Positions 45,231 to 52,553 of a stretch of 64,000 nucleotides of DNA are shown piece by piece; the first letter of the stretch is position 1, and each line of letters begins with the position of its first letter. Source of the stretch: ZC4RG30 sp039932715 (lineage in GTDB: Bacteria > Pseudomonadota > Gammaproteobacteria > Steroidobacterales > Steroidobacteraceae). The stretch covers positions 22,951 through 86,950 of the forward strand of contig JBDTPN010000011.1 in NCBI GenBank assembly GCA_039932715.1, in the 5' to 3' direction. The translations under genes were made by a program, and so were the position numbers. Below the pieces are notes generated by a model that saw only the letters and a list, made by a program, of their open reading frames with translations, was not told the DNA's origin and did not search any database.

Positions 45231-45428
45231 TCAGACATTGGTCTTGTCGAACACCTCTTCGACAGTGAGGCCGAATGCGTCGGCGATACGAAAGGCCAGC
45301 GGCAACGACGGATCGAAGCGGCCGTTCTCGATGGCGTTGATCGAATTGCGTGAGACATGCACGCGCTCAGCAAGCTCGGCCTGACTCCATTTCTTTTCGG
45401 CGCGCAGCACGTGGATGCGGTTTTTCAT
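45231..45428 (-). CDS. Small XRE-family HTH regulator
   Basis: The 65-residue protein consists of one helix-turn-helix of the Cro/C1 type (WSQAELAERVHVSRNSINAIENGRFDPS). The short YozG-like architecture is often found beside a small membrane protein. Its ATG overlaps (ATGA) the stop of a possible 17-codon hydrophobic ORF. Its stop lies a few bases from that of the Calx-beta gene, in convergent orientation. The target is unknown; autoregulation is likely for this class. Confidence 0.88.
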   Translation of the reverse strand: MKNRIHVLRAEKKWSQAELAERVHVSRNSINAIENGRFDPSLPLAFRIADAFGLTVEEVFDKTNV

Positions 45429-45478
45429 GAGGACAGCAGAAAGCCGACGATCACGATGAGCCCCGGAGAGATCAACAC
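45425..45478 (-). CDS. Possible 17-aa hydrophobic peptide coupled to the XRE gene
   Basis: The open frame begins GTG 45478 (or TTG 45475), preceded by AAGGAAG at Shine-Dalgarno distance, and encodes MLISPGLIVIVGFLLSS, a single hydrophobic stretch. Its stop overlaps the XRE start by ATGA. It could be a leader peptide coupling translation, a remnant of a longer membrane protein, or chance. Only the overlap and the ribosome site support it. Confidence 0.3.
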   Translation of the reverse strand: MLISPGLIVIVGFLLSS

Positions 45479-45575
45479 GTCTTCCTTATGCAATGCGTGC
45501 CTTTCAAATAGAAAAGAAAACTTGTCACAACGGCATAGCAAAGACAAGTGTTCTTTGCACGTATTGACGGGTGGA

Positions 45576-45596
45576 TACTGTATGGATGTACAGTTA
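45576..45596 (+). promoter_or_regulatory. LexA (SOS) box upstream of a small unknown gene
   Basis: CTGT-N8-ACAG palindrome (core 45578-45593, spacer ATGGATGT). It differs by a single base from the box at 33161 over the 21-bp region. A TTGACG -35-like hexamer lies just upstream (45564-45569). It stands 33 bp before the start codon at 45629; it could in principle also affect the divergent XRE gene. Confidence 0.85.
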
Positions 45597-45628
45597 TCTC
45601 ACCCAGTTGATCCACCCCAGGAACTCCC

Positions 45629-45967
45629 ATGTCCGCAATCGCCACCGATTTCCGCCGTGCATTCGACGACCGCCTGACGTCCTTCGAATGGGCCTTCGTC
45701 CAGGCAGTGCTTGAGCATCGTGGGGTGCATCGCGATCCCACCGGCGAGCAGTTCCGCGGCGCCCTCGATGTGCTGCGACGATACGACGAGCAATGTGCCG
45801 ACAATCCCGGTGGCGGCATCTGGCAGCCACAGGTCAGCGACACGGCGCTCGCTGAGCTCAGTGCCATGGCGTTCGTGATGTTCGGGGCCACCAAGCCCAC
45901 GCCGGCGCAATGGCACAAGGCACATGCGGCTCTCTACGGTCCGCTGCTGTGCGAGACCTGCGGATAA
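45629..45967 (+). CDS. Small hypothetical protein under LexA control
   Basis: The 112-residue soluble protein has no recognised domain. Its N-terminal half is helical (FRRAFDDRLTSFEWAFVQAVLEHRG) and there are two Cys near the C-terminus (LLCETCG). ATG 45629 has an AGGA motif 8 bp upstream. The perfect LexA box in its promoter predicts induction by DNA damage. Possible roles include a SulA-like division inhibitor, a repair accessory protein or a mobile-element regulator; nothing in the sequence selects among these. Confidence 0.75.
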   Translation: MSAIATDFRRAFDDRLTSFEWAFVQAVLEHRGVHRDPTGEQFRGALDVLRRYDEQCADNPGGGIWQPQVSDTALAELSAMAFVMFGATKPTPAQWHKAHAALYGPLLCETCG

Positions 45968-46038
45968 CCAAACGATTAAGGGATGACGGCCACCAGGAAA
46001 AACGTGCACGCTCGGCGGTGCCCCATCAGGAGTACTGC

Positions 46039-46653
46039 ATGCGTAGCATTGGCCTGCTTGCGTTGCCCATTGTGCTTGCCCTCTGCGCGGCGCCAGGTAA
46101 TGCCGCCGACGAGAAGTTTCCAGACGATGAACTGATTCGCGAGTTCGTGAAGGCCATGCCGCCTGACGCGACTACCAATGCCCATCGAGTGGACGCAAAC
46201 GGGTTTCACCTCGAGTCCTCCCAGAACAAGGAGCTCGATGGCTCGCTCAAGCCAACAGGCAACGAGTTCCAGACCGTAATTGTGACCGCCCCGAAGACGT
46301 TCAAAATTGGCATTGAGAAGGGAAGGTCTTCCTCGACAGGAGGCGGTTTGGCGATTTTCAACCGAGAGAGTGGAGCCCCGATCCTGTCAGTTGGAGATGC
46401 GAACGGAGACGGGCAACTCGACGGTCTGACGTACTCAAAGGTGGATGCAGCCGGCAAGGTTCTCGTGTCGGTGACAGACTACGAAGCAGATGGGCAGGCG
46501 GATCTCAGGGTCAACTTCGCCGAACACTACGCCGAGATATGGCACATCGATCGCTGGTATCGGGTTGAACACCGGGATGGACGTCGCGGAATTCTCGTGG
46601 ACGGCAAGTTCATTGAGGTGAAGCTCGAGAAGAATCGATTCTTCGTGCCTTGA
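46039..46653 (+). CDS. Exported hypothetical protein with EF-hand-like loops
   Basis: The 204-residue protein has a signal peptide (residues about 1-22, cleavage near GNA-AD). A calcium-loop-like segment GDANGDGQLDGL begins at residue 119 and a second related one, DYEADGQADLRV, at 148; these resemble single-turn EF-hand or dockerin-type loops. The rest is beta-rich and not recognised. CAGGAG precedes ATG 46039. It is followed by the tRNA-Pro gene on the opposite strand. Confidence 0.8.
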   Translation: MRSIGLLALPIVLALCAAPGNAADEKFPDDELIREFVKAMPPDATTNAHRVDANGFHLESSQNKELDGSLKPTGNEFQTVIVTAPKTFKIGIEKGRSSSTGGGLAIFNRESGAPILSVGDANGDGQLDGLTYSKVDAAGKVLVSVTDYEADGQADLRVNFAEHYAEIWHIDRWYRVEHRDGRRGILVDGKFIEVKLEKNRFFVP

Positions 46654-46671
46654 CCAATTATTTGATTCAAA

Positions 46672-46748
<77 letters not shown>

Positions 46749-46790
46749 ACTTGGGTGGGCGCGGGAGTTTACGGCAGGCGCACCGGCCTG

Positions 46791-47789
46791 TCACCGATCC
46801 CGCGAAACTGCAAACCCCGCCAGTTGGCCCAGGGCCTCGCGCCAGGGCGAGGGGGGCACCAGCAGCAGGGCAGTTTCCGCAGCGTCGGCTTCGGCCTGCG
46901 CCCGCTCGCGGGTGTATTCAATGCCGCCGCTGCGGTCGATGCAGCCGATGATGCGCTGCAGGTCCGGCTGCGTTTCCTGTGTGATGGCCGCCCGGATCAG
47001 GTCGCGCTCCGCGCCGCTGGCGCTGCGCAGTGCGTGAATCAGGGGCAGGGTGGGTTTGCCTTCGGCCAGGTCCTCACCCAGGTTCTTGCCGCGTACGCCC
47101 GGATCGGAGCGGTAATCCAGCACGTCGTCGATCAGCTGAAAAGCGGTGCCCAGGTGGCGCCCATAGCGCGAAAGGGCACCCTGGACTTCAGGCGGTGCGC
47201 TGCACAGCACCGCTGCAACTTCGCCACCTGCCTCGAAAAGCCGCGCGGTCTTGCGATAAATCACCTCGAGGTAACGCTGCTCGGTGGTGTCCGGATCCTG
47301 CGCATTCATCAACTGCAGCACCTCGCCCTCGGCGATCACGTTGGTGGCGTCGGCCATGATTTCCATGACGCGCTGCGAGCCTGTGGCGGCCATCATCTGG
47401 AAGGCCCGGGAATAGACGAAATCCCCTACCAGGACGCTGGCTTCATTGCCAAACAGGGCGTTGGCCGTGTCGCGCCCGCGGCGCATGCCGGAGTGGTCGA
47501 CCACATCGTCGTGCAGCAGGGTGGCCGTATGGATGAACTCGATGAAAGCGGCAGCCTCGCGGTAGCGGGCACCGGCCGGGGGCTGGCCGCGCGAGGCGGC
47601 CTGGGCAGCCAGCAGCACCACCAGGGGGCGCAGACGTTTACCCCCGCCTGCAACGATATGCTCGGCAACCTGGCCCACCAGGGCAACCTGGCTGGCCAGG
47701 CGGGTGCGAATTATTTCATCGACCTCGGCCAGGTCGGGCGCAACCAGCGCGCGTATCTGGGCCAGCGATTGGGTTTGGGAAGGCCGCAT
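46791..47789 (-). CDS. ispB: Polyprenyl diphosphate synthase (octaprenyl type)
   Basis: This prenyl transferase makes the side chain of ubiquinone. The two Asp-rich motifs are visible: DDVVDHSGMRRG (first) and LIDDVLDYRSD (second), plus GGKRLRPLVV. I prefer ATG 47789 (332 aa), close to the usual start before the first helix; ATG 47825 and an open frame to 47870 also exist, and none has a strong ribosome site. It is divergent from rplU, as is common in gammaproteobacteria. Confidence 0.93.
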   Translation of the reverse strand: MRPSQTQSLAQIRALVAPDLAEVDEIIRTRLASQVALVGQVAEHIVAGGGKRLRPLVVLLAAQAASRGQPPAGARYREAAAFIEFIHTATLLHDDVVDHSGMRRGRDTANALFGNEASVLVGDFVYSRAFQMMAATGSQRVMEIMADATNVIAEGEVLQLMNAQDPDTTEQRYLEVIYRKTARLFEAGGEVAAVLCSAPPEVQGALSRYGRHLGTAFQLIDDVLDYRSDPGVRGKNLGEDLAEGKPTLPLIHALRSASGAERDLIRAAITQETQPDLQRIIGCIDRSGGIEYTRERAQAEADAAETALLLVPPSPWREALGQLAGFAVSRDR

Positions 47790-47949
47790 ACAGTCCGTCA
47801 ACACCCCTTGGGAAAGGGTGCGCATGGTATCAGCAAGTGGCTGTTTGGCCGGGAGAAACCCCACCCCCAAACGGGTTTGACCGGGGCAGGGCCGGCCATT
47901 AGAATGCGCGGCCTTTCCGGGTCCTTAGCCTTTGTTGGAGTCGAACCTG

Positions 47950-48258
47950 ATGTACGCCGTCATTGCCACAGGTGGCAAGCAATATCGAGTTGAGAAGAAC
48001 AGCTCGCTCAAGATCGAAAAGCTCGACGCCGAGCCGGGTTCGACCGTGCAGTTTGCAGAAGTGCTGTTGATCGCCGACGGCGGCAACATCCGCGTGGGCA
48101 CGCCGCATCTTGCGGGCAGCATTGTCAGCGCCACTGTTGAAAGCCACGGGCAGGGCGAGAAGAAGGTTATCGTCAAGTTCCGTCGCCGCAAGCACTACAA
48201 GCGCGCGGGCAATCATCGCCAGCAGTTCACGCTGGTCAAGATCACGGACATTGCCTGA
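47950..48258 (+). CDS. rplU: 50S ribosomal protein L21
   Basis: The 102-residue protein starts MYAVIATGGKQYRV and contains the basic FRRRKHYKRAGNHRQ segment that binds 23S rRNA. ATG 47950 matches the family start. It is followed by rpmA 24 bp later in the conserved rplU-rpmA-obg operon. Confidence 0.98.
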   Translation: MYAVIATGGKQYRVEKNSSLKIEKLDAEPGSTVQFAEVLLIADGGNIRVGTPHLAGSIVSATVESHGQGEKKVIVKFRRRKHYKRAGNHRQQFTLVKITDIA

Positions 48259-48282
48259 AGTTTCGAGCGGAGCGAATAAGAC

Positions 48283-48540
48283 ATGGCACACAAGAAAGCA
48301 GGCGGCAGTACACGTAACGGCCGCGATTCCCACAGCAAGCGCCTGGGCGTCAAGAAGTTCGGCGGCGAGCATGTGTTGGCGGGCAACATCCTGGTGCGCC
48401 AGCGTGGCACGCCGATGCGTCCCGGCGATGGCGTCGGCATCGGCACCGACCACACGCTGTTCGCCAAGGTCACCGGCCGGGTGGACTTCCAGAAGAAGGG
48501 CGAGAACCAGCGTACATTCGTGAGCGTCATCCCCGAGTAA
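48283..48540 (+). CDS. rpmA: 50S ribosomal protein L27
   Basis: The 85-residue protein starts MAHKKAGGSTRNGRDS, the N-terminal tail that reaches the peptidyl-transferase centre; no leader peptide is present, as expected outside Firmicutes. KKFGGE and GNILVRQRGT are conserved. A strong hairpin follows before obgE. Confidence 0.98.
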   Translation: MAHKKAGGSTRNGRDSHSKRLGVKKFGGEHVLAGNILVRQRGTPMRPGDGVGIGTDHTLFAKVTGRVDFQKKGENQRTFVSVIPE

Positions 48541-48566
48541 GGGTGTTGCGTTCGTACTGATCGATA

Positions 48567-48595
48567 GCAAACCCCGGCCCCGCGCCGGGGTTTGC
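48567..48595 (+). terminator. Strong hairpin between rpmA and obgE
   Basis: A perfect 12-bp stem (GCAAACCCCGGC pairing with GCCGGGGTTTGC) encloses a 5-nt loop. It lacks a following U-tract (next bases GTCTAG), so it may act as a partial terminator, an mRNA-stability element or an attenuator that lowers obgE expression relative to the ribosomal genes. Confidence 0.6.
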
Positions 48596-48616
48596 GTCTA
48601 GGGACCGGAATAACTC

Positions 48617-49648
48617 ATGAAGTTCGTCGACGAAGCAATCTGCAGGGTGCAGGCCGGCAACGGCGGACGCGGCTGCGTCAGCTTCCGGCGCGAGAAATTC
48701 GTGCCTTTTGGCGGGCCGGATGGCGGTGATGGCGGCAATGGCGGCAGCGTCTGGCTGCGCGCCATGGATGGCATCAATACGCTGGCGGATTTCCGCATCC
48801 AGCGCACATTCAAGGCAAAGAGCGGCGATGCCGGGTCTGGTAGCGGCTGCACCGGACGCAGCGGCGAAGACCTTTACGTCAATGTGCCGATTGGCACGAC
48901 GGTCACCGATTCGGAAACCGGCGAGCAGTTGGGCGACCTCAAGCAGGACGGCGATACGTTGCAGGTGGTTGCCGGTGGCAAGGGCGGCTTCGGCAACACC
49001 CGCTTCAAATCCAGCACCAATCGCGCCCCGCGCAATTATGGTTCCGGGCTGCCCGGCGAGAAACGCATTCTCAACTTCGAGATGAAGGTCATCGCCGATG
49101 TGGGGCTTCTGGGTCTGCCCAACGCGGGCAAGTCGACGCTGATTCGCGCGGTGTCTGCGGCAAAGCCGCGAGTGGCGGATTACCCGTTCACGACGCTGTA
49201 TCCCAACCTGGGCGTGGTGGACGTGGGCCAGCACCGCAGTTTCGTGATGGCCGATATTCCCGGACTCATCGAAGGCGCAGCGGAAGGCGCGGGGTTGGGC
49301 ATTCGCTTCCTCAAGCATCTGCAGCGCACTCGCTTGTTGCTGCACCTCATCGACATTGCGCCGCCGGATCCCGACTCGGACCCGGTCAAGGACGCGCGCT
49401 CCATCGTTGGCGAGCTCAAGAAATACAGCAAGGACCTGGCGGTCAAGCCACGCTGGCTGGTGCTTAACAAGAAAGACCTGCTGCTGGAAAAGGAAGCCCG
49501 CGCCAGGGCAGCGGATATCGTGCGACGCCTCAGGTTCAAGGGGCCGGTGTTCCTGATCTCCGGAGCAACCGGAGAGGGAACGAAAGAATTGACGCTGGCG
49601 GTAATGAAGGCGCTGGAGGAATCCGCGCCCTCGAAGGTCGAAGCCTGA
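48617..49648 (+). CDS. obgE: Obg family GTPase (ribosome assembly)
   Basis: The 343-residue GTPase has the N-terminal glycine-rich Obg fold (MKFVDEAICRVQAGNGGRGC ... GGDGGNGGSVW), then the G domain with GLPNAGKST (G1), DIPGLIEGA (G3), NKKD (G4) and SGATGEG (G5). It acts in 50S assembly and stress response. Its stop codon abuts that of rpsT, which runs the other way. Confidence 0.97.
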   Translation: MKFVDEAICRVQAGNGGRGCVSFRREKFVPFGGPDGGDGGNGGSVWLRAMDGINTLADFRIQRTFKAKSGDAGSGSGCTGRSGEDLYVNVPIGTTVTDSETGEQLGDLKQDGDTLQVVAGGKGGFGNTRFKSSTNRAPRNYGSGLPGEKRILNFEMKVIADVGLLGLPNAGKSTLIRAVSAAKPRVADYPFTTLYPNLGVVDVGQHRSFVMADIPGLIEGAAEGAGLGIRFLKHLQRTRLLLHLIDIAPPDPDSDPVKDARSIVGELKKYSKDLAVKPRWLVLNKKDLLLEKEARARAADIVRRLRFKGPVFLISGATGEGTKELTLAVMKALEESAPSKVEA

Positions 49649-49918
49649 TCAGGCCTTGACTGAAGCCTTGACGCGGGCCGACAGCCGGCTCTTGTGACGA
49701 GCGGCCTTGTTACGGTGCACGAGGCCCTTGTTGACCATCGAATCGATGACCGGCTGGGCGTCCTGGAAAGCCTTGCGCGCCACCGCCTTGTCGCCCGTGG
49801 CCGCAGCCTCGGTGACCTTGCGGATGGAAGTGCGCATGCTGGAGCGCAGCGCCACGTTCTGGCCGCGATGCTTGATCGCCTGCCGGGCTGCCTTTTCCGC
49901 TGATTTTGTATTCGCCAC
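49649..49918 (-). CDS. rpsT: 30S ribosomal protein S20
   Basis: The 89-residue protein has the family sequence ANTKSAEKAARQAIKHRGQN at its N-terminus and a C-terminal KAARHKSRLSARVKA. The start is GTG 49918: an ATG lies 10 bp upstream in another frame, and the open frame extends much further but with no S20 homology. A non-ATG start is also used for rpsT in E. coli, where it links to autoregulation of translation. Confidence 0.96.
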   Translation of the reverse strand: MANTKSAEKAARQAIKHRGQNVALRSSMRTSIRKVTEAAATGDKAVARKAFQDAQPVIDSMVNKGLVHRNKAARHKSRLSARVKASVKA

Positions 49919-50027
49919 GCTTGGACATCTCGCCGAAATTCGGGGGCGCGTAGTGTGGGGAGGGGGCGTCCGGAAGTCAATCTGCCGGGGGCAATCTGCC
50001 CTTGCGTTCTGATAGGCTGCAAGCCCG

Positions 50028-51593
50028 ATGAGCCGCCCCCTGTTGAAGAACACCACGACCACCGGGTTTGCCACCCTCCTGTCGCGGATCACAGGCCTGC
50101 TGCGGGACACCTTCATGGCCCAGGCCCTGGGCGTCGGGCCGGTGTCGGACGCCTTCCTGGTGGCCTTCAAGATCCCCAATTTCCTGCGCCGCCTGTTCGC
50201 CGAGGGCGCGTTTTCGCAATCCTTTGTTCCGGTGATTTCCGAGTTCAAGGTGCAGCGCGAGCACCATGAGGTCAAGGAGCTGATCTCCGGGGTGGCCGGT
50301 ACGCTGGGTGCGGTGCTGTTCCTGGTCAGCATCGCGGGGGTCATCGCCGCGCCGCTGATCATCCTGCTGTTCGCACCCAAGTGGGCAGTAACCGGCACCG
50401 GTGAATATGCCCTGGCAGTGCAGATGCTGCGCTGGACCTTCCCCTACCTGTTCTTCATTTCCATGACGTCGCTGTTTTCCGGCGTACTCAACAGTCACGG
50501 CAAGTTCTTCATCCCCGCGTTCACGCAAGTGGTGATGAACGTCGTGCTGATAGTTATCGCGCTTTTCATCGCGAAGAACAGCAGCAATCCGGGTCTGGCA
50601 CTGGCCATGGGCGTGTTTGTTTCCGGTGTGCTGCAGTTGCTGTTCCAGTTACCGTCGGTGGCGCGATTGCATCTTCTATCCTGGCCGCGATGGCGTCCGG
50701 CACTGGAAGGGGTGCGTCGTGTTGCCAAACTGATGGTGCCCGGCATCGTCGGTTCGTCCATGGCGCAGATTAGCCTGTTGATCGATACGCAGATTGCCAC
50801 CTTCCTGGTCACCGGCAGCGTCACCTGGCTGTATTACGCGGATCGCCTGATGGAGTTTCCGCTGGGCGTATTCAGCATTGCGCTGGCCACGGTGATTCTG
50901 CCGGGCTTGTCTGCGCAGCATGCCGCCAAGGAGGGCGACCAGTTTTCCGCCACCATCGACTGGGCGCTGCGACTGGTGGTGCTGCTGGCCTCGCCTGCTG
51001 CGGTGGGCATGCTGTGCTTTGCGGGACCGATGACGGCCATGATCCTGGGCTATGGACGCTTCAGCGACCTCAACGTGCTCAAGACCAGCTATGCGCTGAT
51101 GGCTTATTCCTGGGGCCTGCTGGGGTTCAGCTTCGTCAAGGTGCTGGTGCCAGGCTATTTCGCGCGGCAGAACACCAAGCGACCGGTACGCATTGCGCTG
51201 ACTTCGCTGGCCATTACCTCGTCGCTCAATATTTTCGTGGTGCTGCCCGCGTCGAAAATGGGGTTCGCCAATCCGCATATCCTCATCGCCACTTCAACCT
51301 GCATTGGCGCGGCACTCAACACCATCATGTTGTGGCGTGGCCTGGTGAAGGAGGGCGTTCTGCGGCCGTCACCGATGTGGCCGAAATTCCTGCTGCGGGT
51401 GGTCGCCGCAAATGTCGCCATGGGTGGATTGCTCTATTGGCTGGCTGGCGACACGCTGGCCTGGACGCACCTGTCATTCATTACGCGCGTTTTGCGCTGT
51501 GGCGGTGGCATTGCGCTGGGTGCGGTGGTCTACTTCGCCGTGCTGTTCGTCCTGGGTCTGCGCTATCGCGACCTGCGATCGGTGCCTCATTGA
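50028..51593 (+). CDS. murJ: Lipid II flippase
   Basis: The 521-residue protein with about 14 membrane helices belongs to the MviN/MurJ (MOP) family that flips lipid II for peptidoglycan synthesis. Signatures: TLLSRITGLLRDTFMAQALG at the N-terminus, FRRLFAEGAFSQSFVPV and YYADRLMEFPLGVFSIALAT. It overlaps ribF by one base (TGATG). Confidence 0.97.
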   Translation: MSRPLLKNTTTTGFATLLSRITGLLRDTFMAQALGVGPVSDAFLVAFKIPNFLRRLFAEGAFSQSFVPVISEFKVQREHHEVKELISGVAGTLGAVLFLVSIAGVIAAPLIILLFAPKWAVTGTGEYALAVQMLRWTFPYLFFISMTSLFSGVLNSHGKFFIPAFTQVVMNVVLIVIALFIAKNSSNPGLALAMGVFVSGVLQLLFQLPSVARLHLLSWPRWRPALEGVRRVAKLMVPGIVGSSMAQISLLIDTQIATFLVTGSVTWLYYADRLMEFPLGVFSIALATVILPGLSAQHAAKEGDQFSATIDWALRLVVLLASPAAVGMLCFAGPMTAMILGYGRFSDLNVLKTSYALMAYSWGLLGFSFVKVLVPGYFARQNTKRPVRIALTSLAITSSLNIFVVLPASKMGFANPHILIATSTCIGAALNTIMLWRGLVKEGVLRPSPMWPKFLLRVVAANVAMGGLLYWLAGDTLAWTHLSFITRVLRCGGGIALGAVVYFAVLFVLGLRYRDLRSVPH

Positions 51594-52540
51594 TGCGCCT
51601 GCAGCGCAGCCTTGATCCGCTACCCAGTGGCCACCCCGGCTATGTGGCCACCGTTGGCGGGTTTGATGGGCTGCATCGCGGCCACCGCGAGCTCATCGAC
51701 CGCACCCTGCGCAGGGCGAGTAGCGCTGCGCTGGGCAGCATGGTGATCACCTTCGAGCCGTTGCCGCGTGAATTCTTTGCGCGTACGGATCCACCCGCGC
51801 GGCTGACGACATTGCGTGAACGCTGGCGATTGCTGCAGGTCGGCGGGCCAGATGTGTTGTGCGTACTGCATTTCTCGCAGCGACTGCGCAACCTGTCGGC
51901 GCACGATTTCGCAGCCGCATTGACTGGCGCGGGGGTCAGGCGGCTGATCATCGGCCATGACTTTCGCGCCGCTCGCGACGGCTGCGCCACCGCGGATTGG
52001 TTGCAGAACGAAGGGCCGCAGCTGGGGATGGAAGTGGAGATCGTGCCGCCGGTGACCGCTGCGACCTTGCGCATCAGCAGCGGCGCCGTGCGCGCCGCCC
52101 TGGCCGCTGGCGACGTTGACCAGGCCGCGGCGCTGCTGGGTCGACGTTATTCCATGGTCGGACGCGTGATTGAAGGGCAAAAGCTGGGACGTACGCTGGG
52201 CTTTCCGACTGCCAACCTGCGACTGGGGCGGCGCCGCTCGCCAATGGGCGGTATCTTTGCAGTGCGCGTTCGCGGCGTGGGCAATGGCCACGCGCCTGGC
52301 GCTGCATTGCCGGGAGTGGCCAGTCTTGGAACGCGGCCCACCGTGGGCGGCACGGTGCCATTGCTCGAGGCCCATGTGTTCGAATTCGATGGCGATCTCT
52401 ACGGGCGCGAGATCGAAGTGGAGTTCATTGCGCGGCTGCGCGACGAGTTGAAATTCGACAGCGTCGACGCCATGGTTGAACAGATGCATCGCGACGCGGC
52501 TGACGCGCGCGCAGTGCTGCGCAAGGCGCAGCTCAATTGA
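51593..52540 (+). CDS. ribF: Bifunctional riboflavin kinase / FMN adenylyltransferase
   Basis: The 315-residue enzyme makes FMN and then FAD. The N-terminal adenylyltransferase domain has GGFDGLHRGHREL (HxGH-type) and the kinase domain has GRTLGFPTANL and SLGTRPTVGG. ATG 51593 overlaps the murJ stop; longer open sequence upstream is antisense-free overlap with murJ and unrelated. It lies 13 bp before ileS. Confidence 0.97.
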   Translation: MRLQRSLDPLPSGHPGYVATVGGFDGLHRGHRELIDRTLRRASSAALGSMVITFEPLPREFFARTDPPARLTTLRERWRLLQVGGPDVLCVLHFSQRLRNLSAHDFAAALTGAGVRRLIIGHDFRAARDGCATADWLQNEGPQLGMEVEIVPPVTAATLRISSGAVRAALAAGDVDQAAALLGRRYSMVGRVIEGQKLGRTLGFPTANLRLGRRRSPMGGIFAVRVRGVGNGHAPGAALPGVASLGTRPTVGGTVPLLEAHVFEFDGDLYGREIEVEFIARLRDELKFDSVDAMVEQMHRDAADARAVLRKAQLN

Positions 52541-52553
52541 AGGTGAGGATTCG

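Noticed and set aside
49919..50398. Long minus-strand frame continuing upstream of rpsT
   Set aside because: No S20 homology beyond GTG 49918; it is antisense to murJ.
51014..51592. Long plus-strand frame upstream of ribF
   Set aside because: It is an out-of-frame shadow of murJ; RibF homology begins at ATG 51593.
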